Origin: an uncultured Bacteroidales bacterium
GTDB lineage: Bacteria; Bacteroidota; Bacteroidia; Bacteroidales; UBA932
Reading direction: 5' to 3'
DNA: 64,000 nt
Assembly: GCA_946410455.1 (NCBI GenBank)
Contig: CAMKAJ010000003.1
Location: 42,904-106,903 of the forward strand
The notes under the pieces are model-generated. The model was not told where the DNA came from and made no database searches. It saw only the letters and a program-made list of their open reading frames with translations. Below are positions 26,101 through 34,415 of the stretch, piece by piece. Position 1 is the stretch's first letter; every line of letters starts with the position of its first letter. The position numbers and the translations under genes were made by a program.

Positions 26101-27657
26101 GTTAGCGTTTGCGCAGAGGCCGCCGGCGACAAGTCGGTACACGATATAGAGATAGACGTGCTCAATCCCAATCCGGAGGTGACTCGCAGCCGCACGGTGC
26201 TGCTTGCGGCAGGGGAGACCAAGGAGCTGGAGGCGGAGGTATTCGGCACTCCCGGTACCAATTCAGCCTCGCTGGAGCTTTCTACTATACCAGCGATAGA
26301 CCTGGGTTCGCGGCTCAAATACCTCATACAGTATCCTTACGGCTGCCTGGAGCAGACTATTTCTTCTGCCTTCCCGCAGCTCTATATAGATAAGGTGATG
26401 AATTGCAGCGAGGGTCAGCGCACTCGCAGCCGCATCAACGTAGAGGCTGCCATACGGCGTCTGCAGAACTACCGCCGGGCCGACGGCTCTCTAAGCTATT
26501 GGCCCGGACAGAACAGCGCCTCGCTCTTTGGCAGCGCTTATGCTTTGCACTTCCTCAAAGAGGCTGAAGATCAGGGATATGCAGTTCCGGTAGAACTCAA
26601 GAAAGAGCTGATTGCATGGCTCGCAAAGGCCGTGTCTGACAGCAAGCAGGATCTCACTTCCCGTGCCTACGGAGTTTATGCCCTTGCCCTTGCGGGCAAG
26701 CCCCAGCGAGGCGCTATGAACCTGCTTCGTGAAAAGCTGAAGCAGATGCCCGCTGGTGCTGCATGGCTGCTCTCCGCTGCTTTTGCGGTGGATGGGAAGA
26801 AGAACGTAGCCCGCGAGGTTGCGGCGCCCCTGCAGTACGACGAACAGTCTTACGAGGCTTACGGCAGCGCCGACCGCAACCGTGCCGTAGCTCTCAAGAT
26901 CATGCTCCTTATTGGCAGCAAAGAAGAGGCCTTCCGCCTTGCTTCCGAGCTCGCAGCGCGGCTAAACGACAAGTCTGTGTGGATGAGCACCCAGTCGGCT
27001 GCGTGGAGTCTCTATGCGGTCTGCGACTACGCTCGGGCTAATGCCGGGGGAGTGCAGGCCAGCTGGACGGCGCTGGGTAAGACCCAGAAGCTCAACAGCG
27101 CCAAGTGTATAGAATCCGCCGAGCTTCCTTTCGACGATTCTGCCAAGTCGCTTAAGGTCAAGGTAGAGAATGCGGGCCAGGGCGCCTTGTACGCCATCGC
27201 ATCTGTGACCGGTATTCCGGCTGCCTCGCAAGAGAAGGCTGTGAGCAACCGCCTGAAGGTGAGCGTGAGCTATGTTGACGAAAAAGGCTGGGCAGTGAGT
27301 GTGGATACTCTGTCTCGCGGGCGCGCCATACAGGCCGTGGTTACGATTACGAACCCCGGAGCTGCCGCTCTGCGCGACATTGCTCTCAATCATAAGTTCC
27401 CGTCTGGCTGGGAGATTCAGAACGAGCGTCTGTATTCGCAGGCTGTGTCTTATCCGGCCGGAGTGAGCTATCAGGATATCAGGGACGACAGGGTTTACAG
27501 TTTCTTTGACCTGGCTGCCGGTGCGAGCGTGACTATCAAGACCAGGCTCATTGCTACTTACCCCGGTCGTTTCTATCTGCCGGCCGTGAGTTGCGGCGCC
27601 ATGTACGATGCGTCCGTTTCTGCTGTGGTGCCTGGTAAATGGGTGGAAGTTAAGTAG
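23134..27657 (+). CDS. Alpha-2-macroglobulin family lipoprotein with thioester
   Basis: Bacterial alpha-2-macroglobulins trap proteases in the periplasm, possibly protecting the cell when the wall is breached and repaired by PBP1C. The 1507-residue protein has a signal peptide with lipobox L-A-G-C (C20), a series of MG-type beta domains, the typical F-G-E-R-G-V-W-R-P-G-D segment, and the intact thioester C1071-L-E-Q1074 in PYGCLEQTISS, followed by the helical thioester domain (about 1070-1340) and a C-terminal receptor-like domain. At about 1500 residues it is somewhat short of E. coli YfhM (about 1650). It is divergent from pbpC and followed after 1 bp by the EamA gene. Confidence 0.93.
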   Translation: MRISKLIGSAFASAFLLAGCAQGSGTQSPAQAGYDTYDDTEDAPVSEATPEVPTIKLLSHGSVLPSSGKMDLLFSSYGYAQARFRVRKVFTSNILQFMQFDSFDARYNLFKVAKVVADTTVVLGTTDAPHLRQQRNYGISLDELIKPEPGAVYHVEIRGLEPLEEEDFWDSDTYFGDYETYEQRNTFLLASDLALIAKSGDKGCEVFACDILSGAPLRGVKIKLYDSVLQEVGKAATDRDGRASFPAEDGRYIIASSDKGVAYLALKNEKSLSTSNFDVSGVTREGGIKAYIFGERGVWRPGDTMHISVITMSDGEELPEGHPVVAQLRNPDGQVVSTMAAKNDGSHIYHFPFKTEQDAPTGRWNVTVMIGAQSFSKVLRVETIKPNKLDVDLRFDSEILYPKSSCVGTLTVKWLYGAPGSGLKVNGDIQLSNAPTVFKKYEAYDFKDDSRSFSSQSLYYNDRITDENGQLSLTTSMDLRDEGIPGMLNVNFMMRAFEPSGEFSTGVSSYKMSPFDTYVGVKVDKDKSSWGEEYLKAGKQHKFDVVTLDSEGAPVSVSDLHVEVFHVDWSWWWNSSSQIASYMAGSGKECLLDKHIATRSGSGSFSYDWADAPEGLYFIRISDEKGGHATSLLAEVYENYGGGQQDSGAAARLSISSNKEKYKVGETARLVIPSSRGSRALVSLEKGGRILSSEWVSCDAASTEIKLPVTADMLPNVYAFITLVQPHAETLNDAPIRMYGVCNLNVEDESSHLQPQIAIASEVKPESEISFKVSEKDGRAMSYVVALVDEGLLGLTGFKTPDAWSSFYAKEALRVRTWDLYDDVIGAYGGKIEQLFAIGGDEDSGSSVMRPQNAQRFTPVVSYLGPFTLKAGKTAVHKAEIPQYIGSLRAMVVATDGRAQGSCSKNVAVTKPVMVQATLPRTLNIGESIQVPVTVITLKDGVGDVRLSIKTSGPLELSGPDKQSVHSAAAGTQMCYFDLKVKDVTGVAKVSVCAEAAGDKSVHDIEIDVLNPNPEVTRSRTVLLAAGETKELEAEVFGTPGTNSASLELSTIPAIDLGSRLKYLIQYPYGCLEQTISSAFPQLYIDKVMNCSEGQRTRSRINVEAAIRRLQNYRRADGSLSYWPGQNSASLFGSAYALHFLKEAEDQGYAVPVELKKELIAWLAKAVSDSKQDLTSRAYGVYALALAGKPQRGAMNLLREKLKQMPAGAAWLLSAAFAVDGKKNVAREVAAPLQYDEQSYEAYGSADRNRAVALKIMLLIGSKEEAFRLASELAARLNDKSVWMSTQSAAWSLYAVCDYARANAGGVQASWTALGKTQKLNSAKCIESAELPFDDSAKSLKVKVENAGQGALYAIASVTGIPAASQEKAVSNRLKVSVSYVDEKGWAVSVDTLSRGRAIQAVVTITNPGAAALRDIALNHKFPSGWEIQNERLYSQAVSYPAGVSYQDIRDDRVYSFFDLAAGASVTIKTRLIATYPGRFYLPAVSCGAMYDASVSAVVPGKWVEVK

Positions 27658-27658
27658 T

Positions 27659-28528
27659 ATGTGGACTTTGCTCGCAGTTGGTTCTGCTGTATTGCTGGGC
27701 GTTTACGATGCAGCTAAGAAGCAGGCTCTCAAGAAGAACGGCGTACTTGTTGTGCTTCTTGCGGCAACTGCGCTCTCTACTTTGTTTGTTTCTCCTTTCC
27801 TGCGATTCGGGCCTGTAGAAGACCACCTCAAACTGGCTCTAAAGGCTGTGCTGGTTACTTCTTCATGGGTTTCCGGGATGGTGGGACTTAAGCTGTTGCC
27901 GCTTACGACGGTGAGTATGGTTAAGGGTTCACGGCCTATGTTTGTGGTGTTGTTCTCTATCTTGCTTTTTGGGGAGACTCTGAGCTGGATGCAGTGGGCG
28001 GGGGTTGTGATTGTGCTTGCGGCTTTGTTCTTGCTGGGCTATACCAGCCGGGGTGATGCTCCGGTGGAGCTGCGTAAGGTAGGTTTTCTGTGGTTGGGGG
28101 TGTCTGTTGTGACGGGTGTTGCTAGTGCTCTGTACGACAAGCATATTATGCAGGGGATGGAGCCGCTCTTTGTGCAGAGCTGGACTAATCTCTACATCAC
28201 TATTATCCTTGCCGTTTGCCTATTAATCTATCGACTTCCATCCCCGTCTCGTACCGAACTGCGTGAGGCGGTCCCAGAGCTACGGATTCAGTGGGACTGG
28301 TGGATTGTGGTGGTGGCGGTGCTGATTACAGGGGCCGATGCGATGTATTTCTTTGCGCTCCGTGAGCCCGATGCGCTTCTGAGCGTGATATCAATAATAC
28401 GTCGTGCTGCAGTTATCATTACTTTTTTGTGCGGCATTATATTTTTTAAAGAAAAACAAATATTAGCAAAGTCACTGAATCTGCTCCTTATGGCTGTGGG
28501 TGTAGCTTTGCTGTTGATTGGCAGCTGA
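27659..28528 (+). CDS. EamA/DMT-superfamily transporter
   Basis: Start set at 27659 (M-W-T-L-L-A-V-G-S), one base after the macroglobulin stop. The 289-residue protein has ten hydrophobic segments in two EamA repeats (about 2-125 and 145-288), the fold of drug/metabolite exporters. The motif R-P-M-F-V-V-L-F-S-I-L-L-F-G-E precedes the fourth helix, as usual. The substrate is unknown. It overlaps the next gene by one base (TGATG), implying co-transcription with the AraC regulator. Confidence 0.85.
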   Translation: MWTLLAVGSAVLLGVYDAAKKQALKKNGVLVVLLAATALSTLFVSPFLRFGPVEDHLKLALKAVLVTSSWVSGMVGLKLLPLTTVSMVKGSRPMFVVLFSILLFGETLSWMQWAGVVIVLAALFLLGYTSRGDAPVELRKVGFLWLGVSVVTGVASALYDKHIMQGMEPLFVQSWTNLYITIILAVCLLIYRLPSPSRTELREAVPELRIQWDWWIVVVAVLITGADAMYFFALREPDALLSVISIIRRAAVIITFLCGIIFFKEKQILAKSLNLLLMAVGVALLLIGS

Positions 28529-29661
28529 TGAAGTTCAATGCAGAAATAGTTTTCGGAGGGGCGCTCACTGCATGCGTAGTGTTGAGCGTGGTGTTTTCTG
28601 GTCTTATCCCGGCAGAGGCTTTTGATAATTTGATTTCGCCGGCGTTGATGACCTGTACGGTTTCTGTAGCTCTTGTGAGTGCGTGGATAATCTTCCGGCA
28701 TTCTTCTGGCCTTCGCTTCCGCAAGATGTGGGGTTTTACTCTGCTGGTTTGGGGAGTGATAGACGCTTCATATATCCTGCTTTATGCCACAGCTCCCAAG
28801 GCAGTGATGGATATGGGAGCTTATAAGCTTACTTCTCTTGAATTGCTGCTTGGCAATATTCTGGGTTGGGTTTTGCTGCTTTATCCTACAGAATCGCTGC
28901 GTCCAGGCTGGTTGACGTGGAAGAGTGCTTTGTGGCAATTATTACCGATGTTTGCTATGGTGGCATTGGATTATCTGCTTCCAGTCCATCTGCAGCCCAT
29001 TATTGCCATGTATCCGGTTCTTCTTATAGTTTTGCTTTTTACTAATCTACGAGCATACAATAGCTGGTGCGAGGAGAACTATTCTACACTTGATGATATT
29101 GAAGTAGAGTGGATCATACGTTATCTTGTGATGGCTGTGTTGGTTGGGGTAGTCTATATGTATATATGCCTAACGCATAGTCCTGCTCGCGGTTTTACCC
29201 AATTGTGGCTCACTATCTTTATGTTCGTATATAGCACGGAGCAGATTCTCTTCCGCAAAGACCCCTGGAAGATGCTTCGTCATCTGGAGAAAGAAAAACC
29301 GCTGGAAACCTGCGGACGTCCTAATGCGGAGCTTCGCAAGCGCCTGGAGCTTTGGATGGAGCAAGATAAGCCTTACCTGAACCCTGACTTCCAGCTTTCC
29401 GATCTTTGCAAGGCTCTGGCGATGAACCGTACATACATGTCGCAGTTCATCCATTCCGAGTACAATTGTACTTTCTATCAGTTTGTGAACCATTATCGCG
29501 TAGAAGAGGCCAAGAGCCTTAAAAGGGAGTGCCCAAGCATGAAAGTTCATGATGTTTCTGCCCGTTGTGGCTTTTCTTCCCCTACGGTCTTTTCCCGAAC
29601 CTTTGCATCTTTTGAAGGTGTGACTCCCCGTGAGTGGGCAAGAAAAATCAACTCTGAGTAA
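28528..29661 (+). CDS. Membrane-anchored AraC-family transcriptional regulator
   Basis: Residues about 8-245 contain six to seven hydrophobic segments, and the last 110 residues form an AraC-type double helix-turn-helix (L-S-D-L-C-K-A-L-A-M-N-R-T-Y-M-S-Q-F and V-H-D-V-S-A-R-C-G-F-S-S-P-T-V-F-S-R-T-F, ending G-V-T-P-R-E-W). Integral-membrane AraC proteins are frequent in Bacteroidota; the signal is unknown. Its position directly before the outer-membrane barrel/fimbrillin cluster makes it a candidate regulator of that cluster (inference). Confidence 0.88.
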   Translation: MKFNAEIVFGGALTACVVLSVVFSGLIPAEAFDNLISPALMTCTVSVALVSAWIIFRHSSGLRFRKMWGFTLLVWGVIDASYILLYATAPKAVMDMGAYKLTSLELLLGNILGWVLLLYPTESLRPGWLTWKSALWQLLPMFAMVALDYLLPVHLQPIIAMYPVLLIVLLFTNLRAYNSWCEENYSTLDDIEVEWIIRYLVMAVLVGVVYMYICLTHSPARGFTQLWLTIFMFVYSTEQILFRKDPWKMLRHLEKEKPLETCGRPNAELRKRLELWMEQDKPYLNPDFQLSDLCKALAMNRTYMSQFIHSEYNCTFYQFVNHYRVEEAKSLKRECPSMKVHDVSARCGFSSPTVFSRTFASFEGVTPREWARKINSE

Positions 29662-29733
29662 AAAAATCGCCTTTTTTTCAACTCTGCGTTAATAATGCCG
29701 CTCACGCCGTGCGTGCGCGGAGGAATTTTTTTG

Positions 29734-29741
29734 TAGCTTTG
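29734..29741 (+). promoter_or_regulatory. -7 box upstream of the surface-protein cluster
   Basis: TAGCTTTG, in a 124-bp gap after the AraC gene, 44 bp before the ATG at 29786. No other good TAnnTTTG box was noticed in the short gaps down to 40.4 kb, so it may drive the whole array. Confidence 0.5.
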
Positions 29742-29785
29742 ATAATTCGACAACTAAGCTGCAACAATTCTAAACGCATTACAAT

Positions 29786-30535
29786 ATGATTTATCGCAAA
29801 GCACTTCTCCTTCTCGCTCTTCTTGCAGGGACGATGATTGGAGGACGAGCTCAGGAAAAGCCTGATGCCGTGGCCGCAGATCAGCATCCATGGTATGTAA
29901 GCGTCCAGGGCGGAACGTCTTTCGGTCAGTGTACTTTCTGGAGCGTTACCGAGAAGGGTATCCGAAATTGGGGTCTTCAGGGAGGCCTCACAGGAGGCTA
30001 CAAGTTTAGCCGTCTCTTCTCTCTTGAGCTTGGGTTCCAGTACGGCGGACAGAGCCAGTACAACCTGGAATGTTGCCCTTACTGGCTCTCAATCGACGGT
30101 GACTGGAAAGCCACGCAGGTAATCGACAAAGATGGTTGGTATTTTTCCGATCTCGAAACCGCTACCCGCTGGTACAAGTTCTCTTTGCAGGGGAACTTCG
30201 ATGTTCTGTCTTTTGTCAAGCAGAACAAGCATTGGTCGCTTGACTTGTCGCCACAGATTTCAGTTATGAATACCAGAACTGTCTGGAAGGGAGAGCTTTC
30301 CAAGAGCAGGGAGTATCGGGAAAAAACACTGGACCCCAACTGGCATCTCGGAATAGGCGGCCAGATTGCGGTATCTTATGCTTTCAATGACCATCTGGGC
30401 CTTGGATTATATGGCGGAATCACTGCTCTTACGGGCAAGCGCTTTGATATGATTCCTACAAATGTTCACGACACGAACATTATCTGGGACGCCGGCATCA
30501 AACTGTCTTATGCCTTCGGTGGCGGTAAAAAGTAG
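29786..30535 (+). CDS. Outer-membrane beta-barrel protein
   Basis: 249 residues with a signal peptide (M-I-Y-R-K-A-L-L-L-L-A-L-L-A-G, cleavage after G-R-A-Q) and alternating strand pattern through to K-L-S-Y-A-F-G-G-G, as in OmpA-like or PorT-like eight-strand barrels. Three cysteines near residues 51 and 93-94 include a C-C pair. It is the first gene of the fimbrillin cluster and ends 7 bp before the Mfa2-like lipoprotein. No specific function is recognised; a partner or assembly role for the lipoproteins behind it is inference. Confidence 0.7.
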   Translation: MIYRKALLLLALLAGTMIGGRAQEKPDAVAADQHPWYVSVQGGTSFGQCTFWSVTEKGIRNWGLQGGLTGGYKFSRLFSLELGFQYGGQSQYNLECCPYWLSIDGDWKATQVIDKDGWYFSDLETATRWYKFSLQGNFDVLSFVKQNKHWSLDLSPQISVMNTRTVWKGELSKSREYREKTLDPNWHLGIGGQIAVSYAFNDHLGLGLYGGITALTGKRFDMIPTNVHDTNIIWDAGIKLSYAFGGGKK

Positions 30536-30542
30536 GTGCATT

Positions 30543-31493
30543 ATGAAAAAATACTATTTAATACTGATGGCAATTGCTGCGTTCTGTTTTAACGCCTGCC
30601 AGTTCAAGCCTCATTATCAAGAGGACATGCCCAAGGATGAGGATACAGACAAGTATCCTCCGGAGGAAGTTCTGGGATACTTGGGCAACGATCTTGCCTG
30701 GGAAGATATCGCCGATGTCTTGAGCGATATCCATTCTCTTAAGTACATTGTTACCGGCAGTAACGGTGTGAAAGAAGAAAAGGAGTTCGACCTGCCGTGG
30801 GAGGCATCTGAATGGATTATTCCTCTGCCGGCAGGGGAGTATGACGTGCTGGTGGCAACAAATATGAATGATGCCAATGGTTTTGTGCTTAGCGGAGAGG
30901 CGCCCACGAAGGCCGGTCATACCCTTCCGGCTACCTTTGCATCCCTCAAGAATTCTTCCTCCAATCCCTTGCAGGCATGGAATGGTATAGCGCATGTGAA
31001 GGTGGAAGCGGGACAGATGACAACTGTCCATTTAGATTTGGACCGTCTTCTTTCCATCTTTACTCTCAAGATAAATAATGTGCCCTCAGGAACCTCGATA
31101 GACATTACCATGCGCAATACGGCAAGTTATGTGACACTTACTGAGCTCAGGAGCGAGGGTCACTATGGACTGCCCAGCCAGGAGCTCTCCGAAGATATTA
31201 GGCTGGGACAGCTTAATGCCGACAATGCTGCTTCGGCAATCGACGAGTTCAAAGTGTTCCCTACAGCAACAGGACTTAACAAGACCATTCTCTATTTCCA
31301 TATCAAGACCAACAAAGGCCTTGAGCTCGACTATGTGGCCGATGCACCAAGGATGGAGAACGGTAAAAAGTATATTCTGGAGTTAGATTACAACAAGTTT
31401 ACTCCCTATATGTATATAACAAGCACCGCCATCAATGGATGGACTGAAGGCTGGTCCTGCGACGGTGAAATTCTGAATCCTCAATCCGAATAA
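30543..31493 (+). CDS. FimB/Mfa2-like (DUF5119-type) fimbrial anchor lipoprotein
   Basis: Start set at 30543 (M-K-K-Y-Y-L-I-L-M-A-I), giving 316 residues with lipobox cysteine C19. The order of elements (an N-terminal Ig-like strand set with P-L-P-A-G-E-Y-D-V-L-V-A-T-N, then a second sandwich with L-D-L-D-R-L-L-S-I-F-T-L-K-I) is that of the Mfa2/FimB anchors, which cap or tether fimbriae at the outer membrane. Its last motif, W-T-E-G-W-S-C-D-G-E-I-L-N-P-Q, is nearly repeated at the end of the next gene (W-T-D-G-W-S-Y-D-G-E-I-L-D-P-Q), evidence of shared ancestry or recombination. Confidence 0.75.
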   Translation: MKKYYLILMAIAAFCFNACQFKPHYQEDMPKDEDTDKYPPEEVLGYLGNDLAWEDIADVLSDIHSLKYIVTGSNGVKEEKEFDLPWEASEWIIPLPAGEYDVLVATNMNDANGFVLSGEAPTKAGHTLPATFASLKNSSSNPLQAWNGIAHVKVEAGQMTTVHLDLDRLLSIFTLKINNVPSGTSIDITMRNTASYVTLTELRSEGHYGLPSQELSEDIRLGQLNADNAASAIDEFKVFPTATGLNKTILYFHIKTNKGLELDYVADAPRMENGKKYILELDYNKFTPYMYITSTAINGWTEGWSCDGEILNPQSE

Positions 31494-31509
31494 TAAAGAA
31501 CTAAATAGA

Positions 31510-32457
31510 ATGAAAACAATTAAGTATTTCGCTGTCGCAGTTTTGGGGCTTGCTGTCCTGGCAGCCTGTAACAAAGACAACAGTGTCCGCAGCACAAAGT
31601 CCATTTCTATAATGGCTGAGATTGGAGCCATGAGTAAGGTGGCTTACTCTGGCAACGAAGCATCCTTCGAGGCCGGAGACAATCTCTCCCTCTTCTCATG
31701 GACTGGCGACAAAACCGTGATCCCTGCCGCCAACCTGGTAGTCAACAATGTAAAGAATACTCTGGGAGAGGATGGTAAGTGGGCGCCTGCTGTTCAGATG
31801 AAGTGGGCCGATATGATTACCGACCATTACTTCATGGCCGTATCTCCCGCCCGCGAGGTGAAATCATTTACGGCCGACGAGTATATTCTTGATCCTTCCG
31901 CTGCAAAGTTCCTGCAGAGCGATTTGCTGGTCGCGGTGAACGACGCAGGACTCAAGGCCAACGACAACCCCGTCCAGCTGGTCTTCGACCACATGATGGC
32001 AAAGCTCAATGTTAATATCGCATTCCGAAATCAGTGGACAGAAGGTAATCCGCCTTCGGCTCCCAATACGGAGGCAAAAGTTGCTGCGGTGCATGCTACT
32101 GCCAAAGACCACGCTGCCATTGATTATATTCATAAGTCAATTACAGCCAACGGCAACAATGCCCAGGTTGCAATGAACAAAGTGGAGAATGCCTCCTGGA
32201 CTACCCTTATGATTCCCCAGGCCGGTTTCCGCACAATATCCATCACCCTCGCCGGCAATGACGAATGGCTCGGCGGCAACGGAGTGTTTGTTTATGAGGC
32301 ACCGGAAGACATAAGGCTCGAGAGCGGCAAGATTACCACGGTGAACCTTATCATCGGCCGCGACCAGATTAGTCTGGCAGAAAACGGCATCAATATCACC
32401 AACTGGACAGACGGATGGTCTTACGATGGTGAAATCCTTGATCCCCAAGATGAATAA
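31510..32457 (+). CDS. Fimbrillin family lipoprotein 1
   Basis: 315 residues, lipobox cysteine C20 followed by N-K-D-N, which fits the K-(D/E) export signal of surface lipoproteins. Family landmarks: S-K-V-A-Y-S-G-N-E, F-E-A-G-D-N-L-S-L-F, H-Y-F-M-A-V-S-P-A-R and S-D-L-L-V-A. Fimbrillin-type proteins polymerise or display beta-sandwich domains on the cell surface for adhesion. Closely related to the next two genes, so the trio arose by tandem duplication; even the intergenic leader (A-A-T-A-A-A-G-A) is shared. Confidence 0.85.
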   Translation: MKTIKYFAVAVLGLAVLAACNKDNSVRSTKSISIMAEIGAMSKVAYSGNEASFEAGDNLSLFSWTGDKTVIPAANLVVNNVKNTLGEDGKWAPAVQMKWADMITDHYFMAVSPAREVKSFTADEYILDPSAAKFLQSDLLVAVNDAGLKANDNPVQLVFDHMMAKLNVNIAFRNQWTEGNPPSAPNTEAKVAAVHATAKDHAAIDYIHKSITANGNNAQVAMNKVENASWTTLMIPQAGFRTISITLAGNDEWLGGNGVFVYEAPEDIRLESGKITTVNLIIGRDQISLAENGINITNWTDGWSYDGEILDPQDE

Positions 32458-32472
32458 TAAAGACGAAATACA

Positions 32473-33426
32473 ATGAAAACAGTTAAGCTTTTTATCATTG
32501 CATCATTGGGCCTCTTTGCTCTTGCATCATGCAGCAAAGACGGCGCAGACTACAACACGAATTCCATCACTGTAAAAGCGGCAATTGGCAACATTACCAA
32601 AGTGTCCTACAGCGGAAATGCTTCTGCCTTTGAGGCCGGTGACAATTTGTCCCTGTTCGGGTGGGTCGGAGACAAGGCTTCCATCCCCTCAAAGCTGGTT
32701 GTGGATGGCGTAGTGAATACTATGGAACAGAGCGGCAAGTGGCAGCCTGCTACCCAGATGCTCTGGAAAAACACTACCACGCCGCATTACTTCATGGCCG
32801 TTTCTCCTGCACGTGAGGTCAAATCTTTTACGGCAGATGAGTATGTGCTCGACCCCGCTGCAGACAAATATCAGCAGAGTGATTTACTCATTGCGGTAAA
32901 CGACAAAGGGCTCAAGGCCAGTAACAACCCCGTGGAGCTTGTTTTCGAGCACGCCATGGCTACTCTGGTTGTGAAACTCTCTTTCCGTAACCAGTGGACA
33001 GAAGGCAATCCTCCCTCGCAGACAGTAATTACCGAGGCCAAGATTGCAGCAGTTGAAGCTACAGCAAAAGATCACGCATCCATCGATTATATCGACAAGG
33101 CCGTCAGCGCTACGGGAGAAGCTGTACAGGTGGCCCTTAACAAGGTGGAGAACTCCCAGTGGACAGGCCTCATGGTGCCCCAGGAAGGCTTCCGTACAAT
33201 CACGATTTCCCTTGCCGGCAACGATGAATGGCTCGGAGGCAACGGCACCTATATCTTTACCGCTGCTGAAGACATAGCGCTCGAGAGTGGCAAAGTTACC
33301 ACTGTGAACCTCATCATCGGCCGCGACCAGATTACTCTGGCCGAAAACGGCATTACAATTTCTGACTGGGTGGCCCAGGAAAGTGAAACCAACGGCGAGG
33401 TCTTCAAACCCGTCCAAAACAACTAA
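32473..33426 (+). CDS. Fimbrillin family lipoprotein 2
   Basis: 317 residues with lipobox C20 and S-K-D-G after it. It shares long blocks with its upstream neighbour, such as A-V-S-P-A-R-E-V-K-S-F-T-A-D-E-Y and F-R-N-Q-W-T-E-G-N-P-P-S, and nearly the same C-terminal half (A-G-N-D-E-W-L-G-G-N-G). Divergence is concentrated at the tail (D-W-V-A-Q-E-S-E-T-N-G-E-V-F), where the W-T-D-G-W-S ending is lost. The gap to the previous gene is 15 bp. Confidence 0.85.
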   Translation: MKTVKLFIIASLGLFALASCSKDGADYNTNSITVKAAIGNITKVSYSGNASAFEAGDNLSLFGWVGDKASIPSKLVVDGVVNTMEQSGKWQPATQMLWKNTTTPHYFMAVSPAREVKSFTADEYVLDPAADKYQQSDLLIAVNDKGLKASNNPVELVFEHAMATLVVKLSFRNQWTEGNPPSQTVITEAKIAAVEATAKDHASIDYIDKAVSATGEAVQVALNKVENSQWTGLMVPQEGFRTITISLAGNDEWLGGNGTYIFTAAEDIALESGKVTTVNLIIGRDQITLAENGITISDWVAQESETNGEVFKPVQNN

Positions 33427-33430
33427 AGCC

Positions 33431-34396
33431 ATGAAAAAGTACATCATTCTATCCCTCGCTCTGGCAGCATGTCTGCTGCTGGCAGCCTGCAATAAGGATA
33501 ACGGCAGGGACGGCGCGAAAGCCATCACCGTAAAGGCCGAGATCGGCAGCCTCACAAAGGCTGCCTACGACGGAGTCAAATCCAGCTTCGCGGCCGGCGA
33601 CGCTCTCTCCCTCTTTGTATGGACAGGAGACAATACCGTCATCCCCGCCGAAGGACCGTTTATAGTGGGCGGCGTAGTGAATACACTGAAGGAAGACGGT
33701 AAATGGTGGCCGGAAACCCAGATGCTCTGGGACGACATGACTACGCCTCATTATTTCATGGCAGTCTCTCCCGTGCGTGATATCCTATCCTTCACGGAAG
33801 ACCCGTACTCCCTGCTGCCGGCAGCGGATTCTTATCAACAGAGTGACCTTCTCATTGCCACCAACGTAGCTGGCTTAGTGGCTACCAGCAATCCCGTAGA
33901 ACTGGTCTTCGACCACGCCATGGCAAAGCTCAACGTGAACCTTACGTTCCGCAACCAGTGGACTCAGGGCAATCCTCCGGAGGCGCCCAATACTGAGGCG
34001 ATTATTTCCATGATACAGGCCACCGCAAAGACTGCGGCTACTATTAATTATATTAATAAGGTAGTCACCGTCACCGGTGAGAATTCGTCGATACTCTTGA
34101 ACAAAGTCACGAACGCCTCCTGGACCACCCTCATGGTCCCTCAGGAAGGCTTCCGAACTATAGAAATCTTCCTCTCCGAGAATGACGAATGGTGGGGCGG
34201 CAACGGCTTGTACAAGTTTACACACAGTGCCGACATCCCTCTTGAGAGCGGAAAAGTGACTACCGTCAACCTCATTGTGGGCCGCGACCAGATTAACCTC
34301 AAGGAAGGCGGCATCACCATTACCGACTGGGCCGCCGGAGAGGTTATCAACAATGGCGAAGCCCAGATTCCGGAAATCGAACCCGAACAAGACTAA
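33431..34396 (+). CDS. Fimbrillin family lipoprotein 3
   Basis: Start set at 33431 (M-K-K-Y-I-I-L-S-L), 4 bp after the previous stop; an upstream in-frame ATG at 33383 would overlap it and lacks a signal. 321 residues, lipobox C20 followed by N-K-D-N. Same core as fimbrillins 1 and 2 (F-A-A-G-D-A-L-S-L-F, H-Y-F-M-A-V-S-P-V-R, F-R-N-Q-W-T-Q-G-N-P-P) with more drift in the loops. The tail is acidic (P-E-I-E-P-E-Q-D). Confidence 0.85.
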   Translation: MKKYIILSLALAACLLLAACNKDNGRDGAKAITVKAEIGSLTKAAYDGVKSSFAAGDALSLFVWTGDNTVIPAEGPFIVGGVVNTLKEDGKWWPETQMLWDDMTTPHYFMAVSPVRDILSFTEDPYSLLPAADSYQQSDLLIATNVAGLVATSNPVELVFDHAMAKLNVNLTFRNQWTQGNPPEAPNTEAIISMIQATAKTAATINYINKVVTVTGENSSILLNKVTNASWTTLMVPQEGFRTIEIFLSENDEWWGGNGLYKFTHSADIPLESGKVTTVNLIVGRDQINLKEGGITITDWAAGEVINNGEAQIPEIEPEQD

Positions 34397-34415
34397 CCCC
34401 TAAGCATCAAAGCTT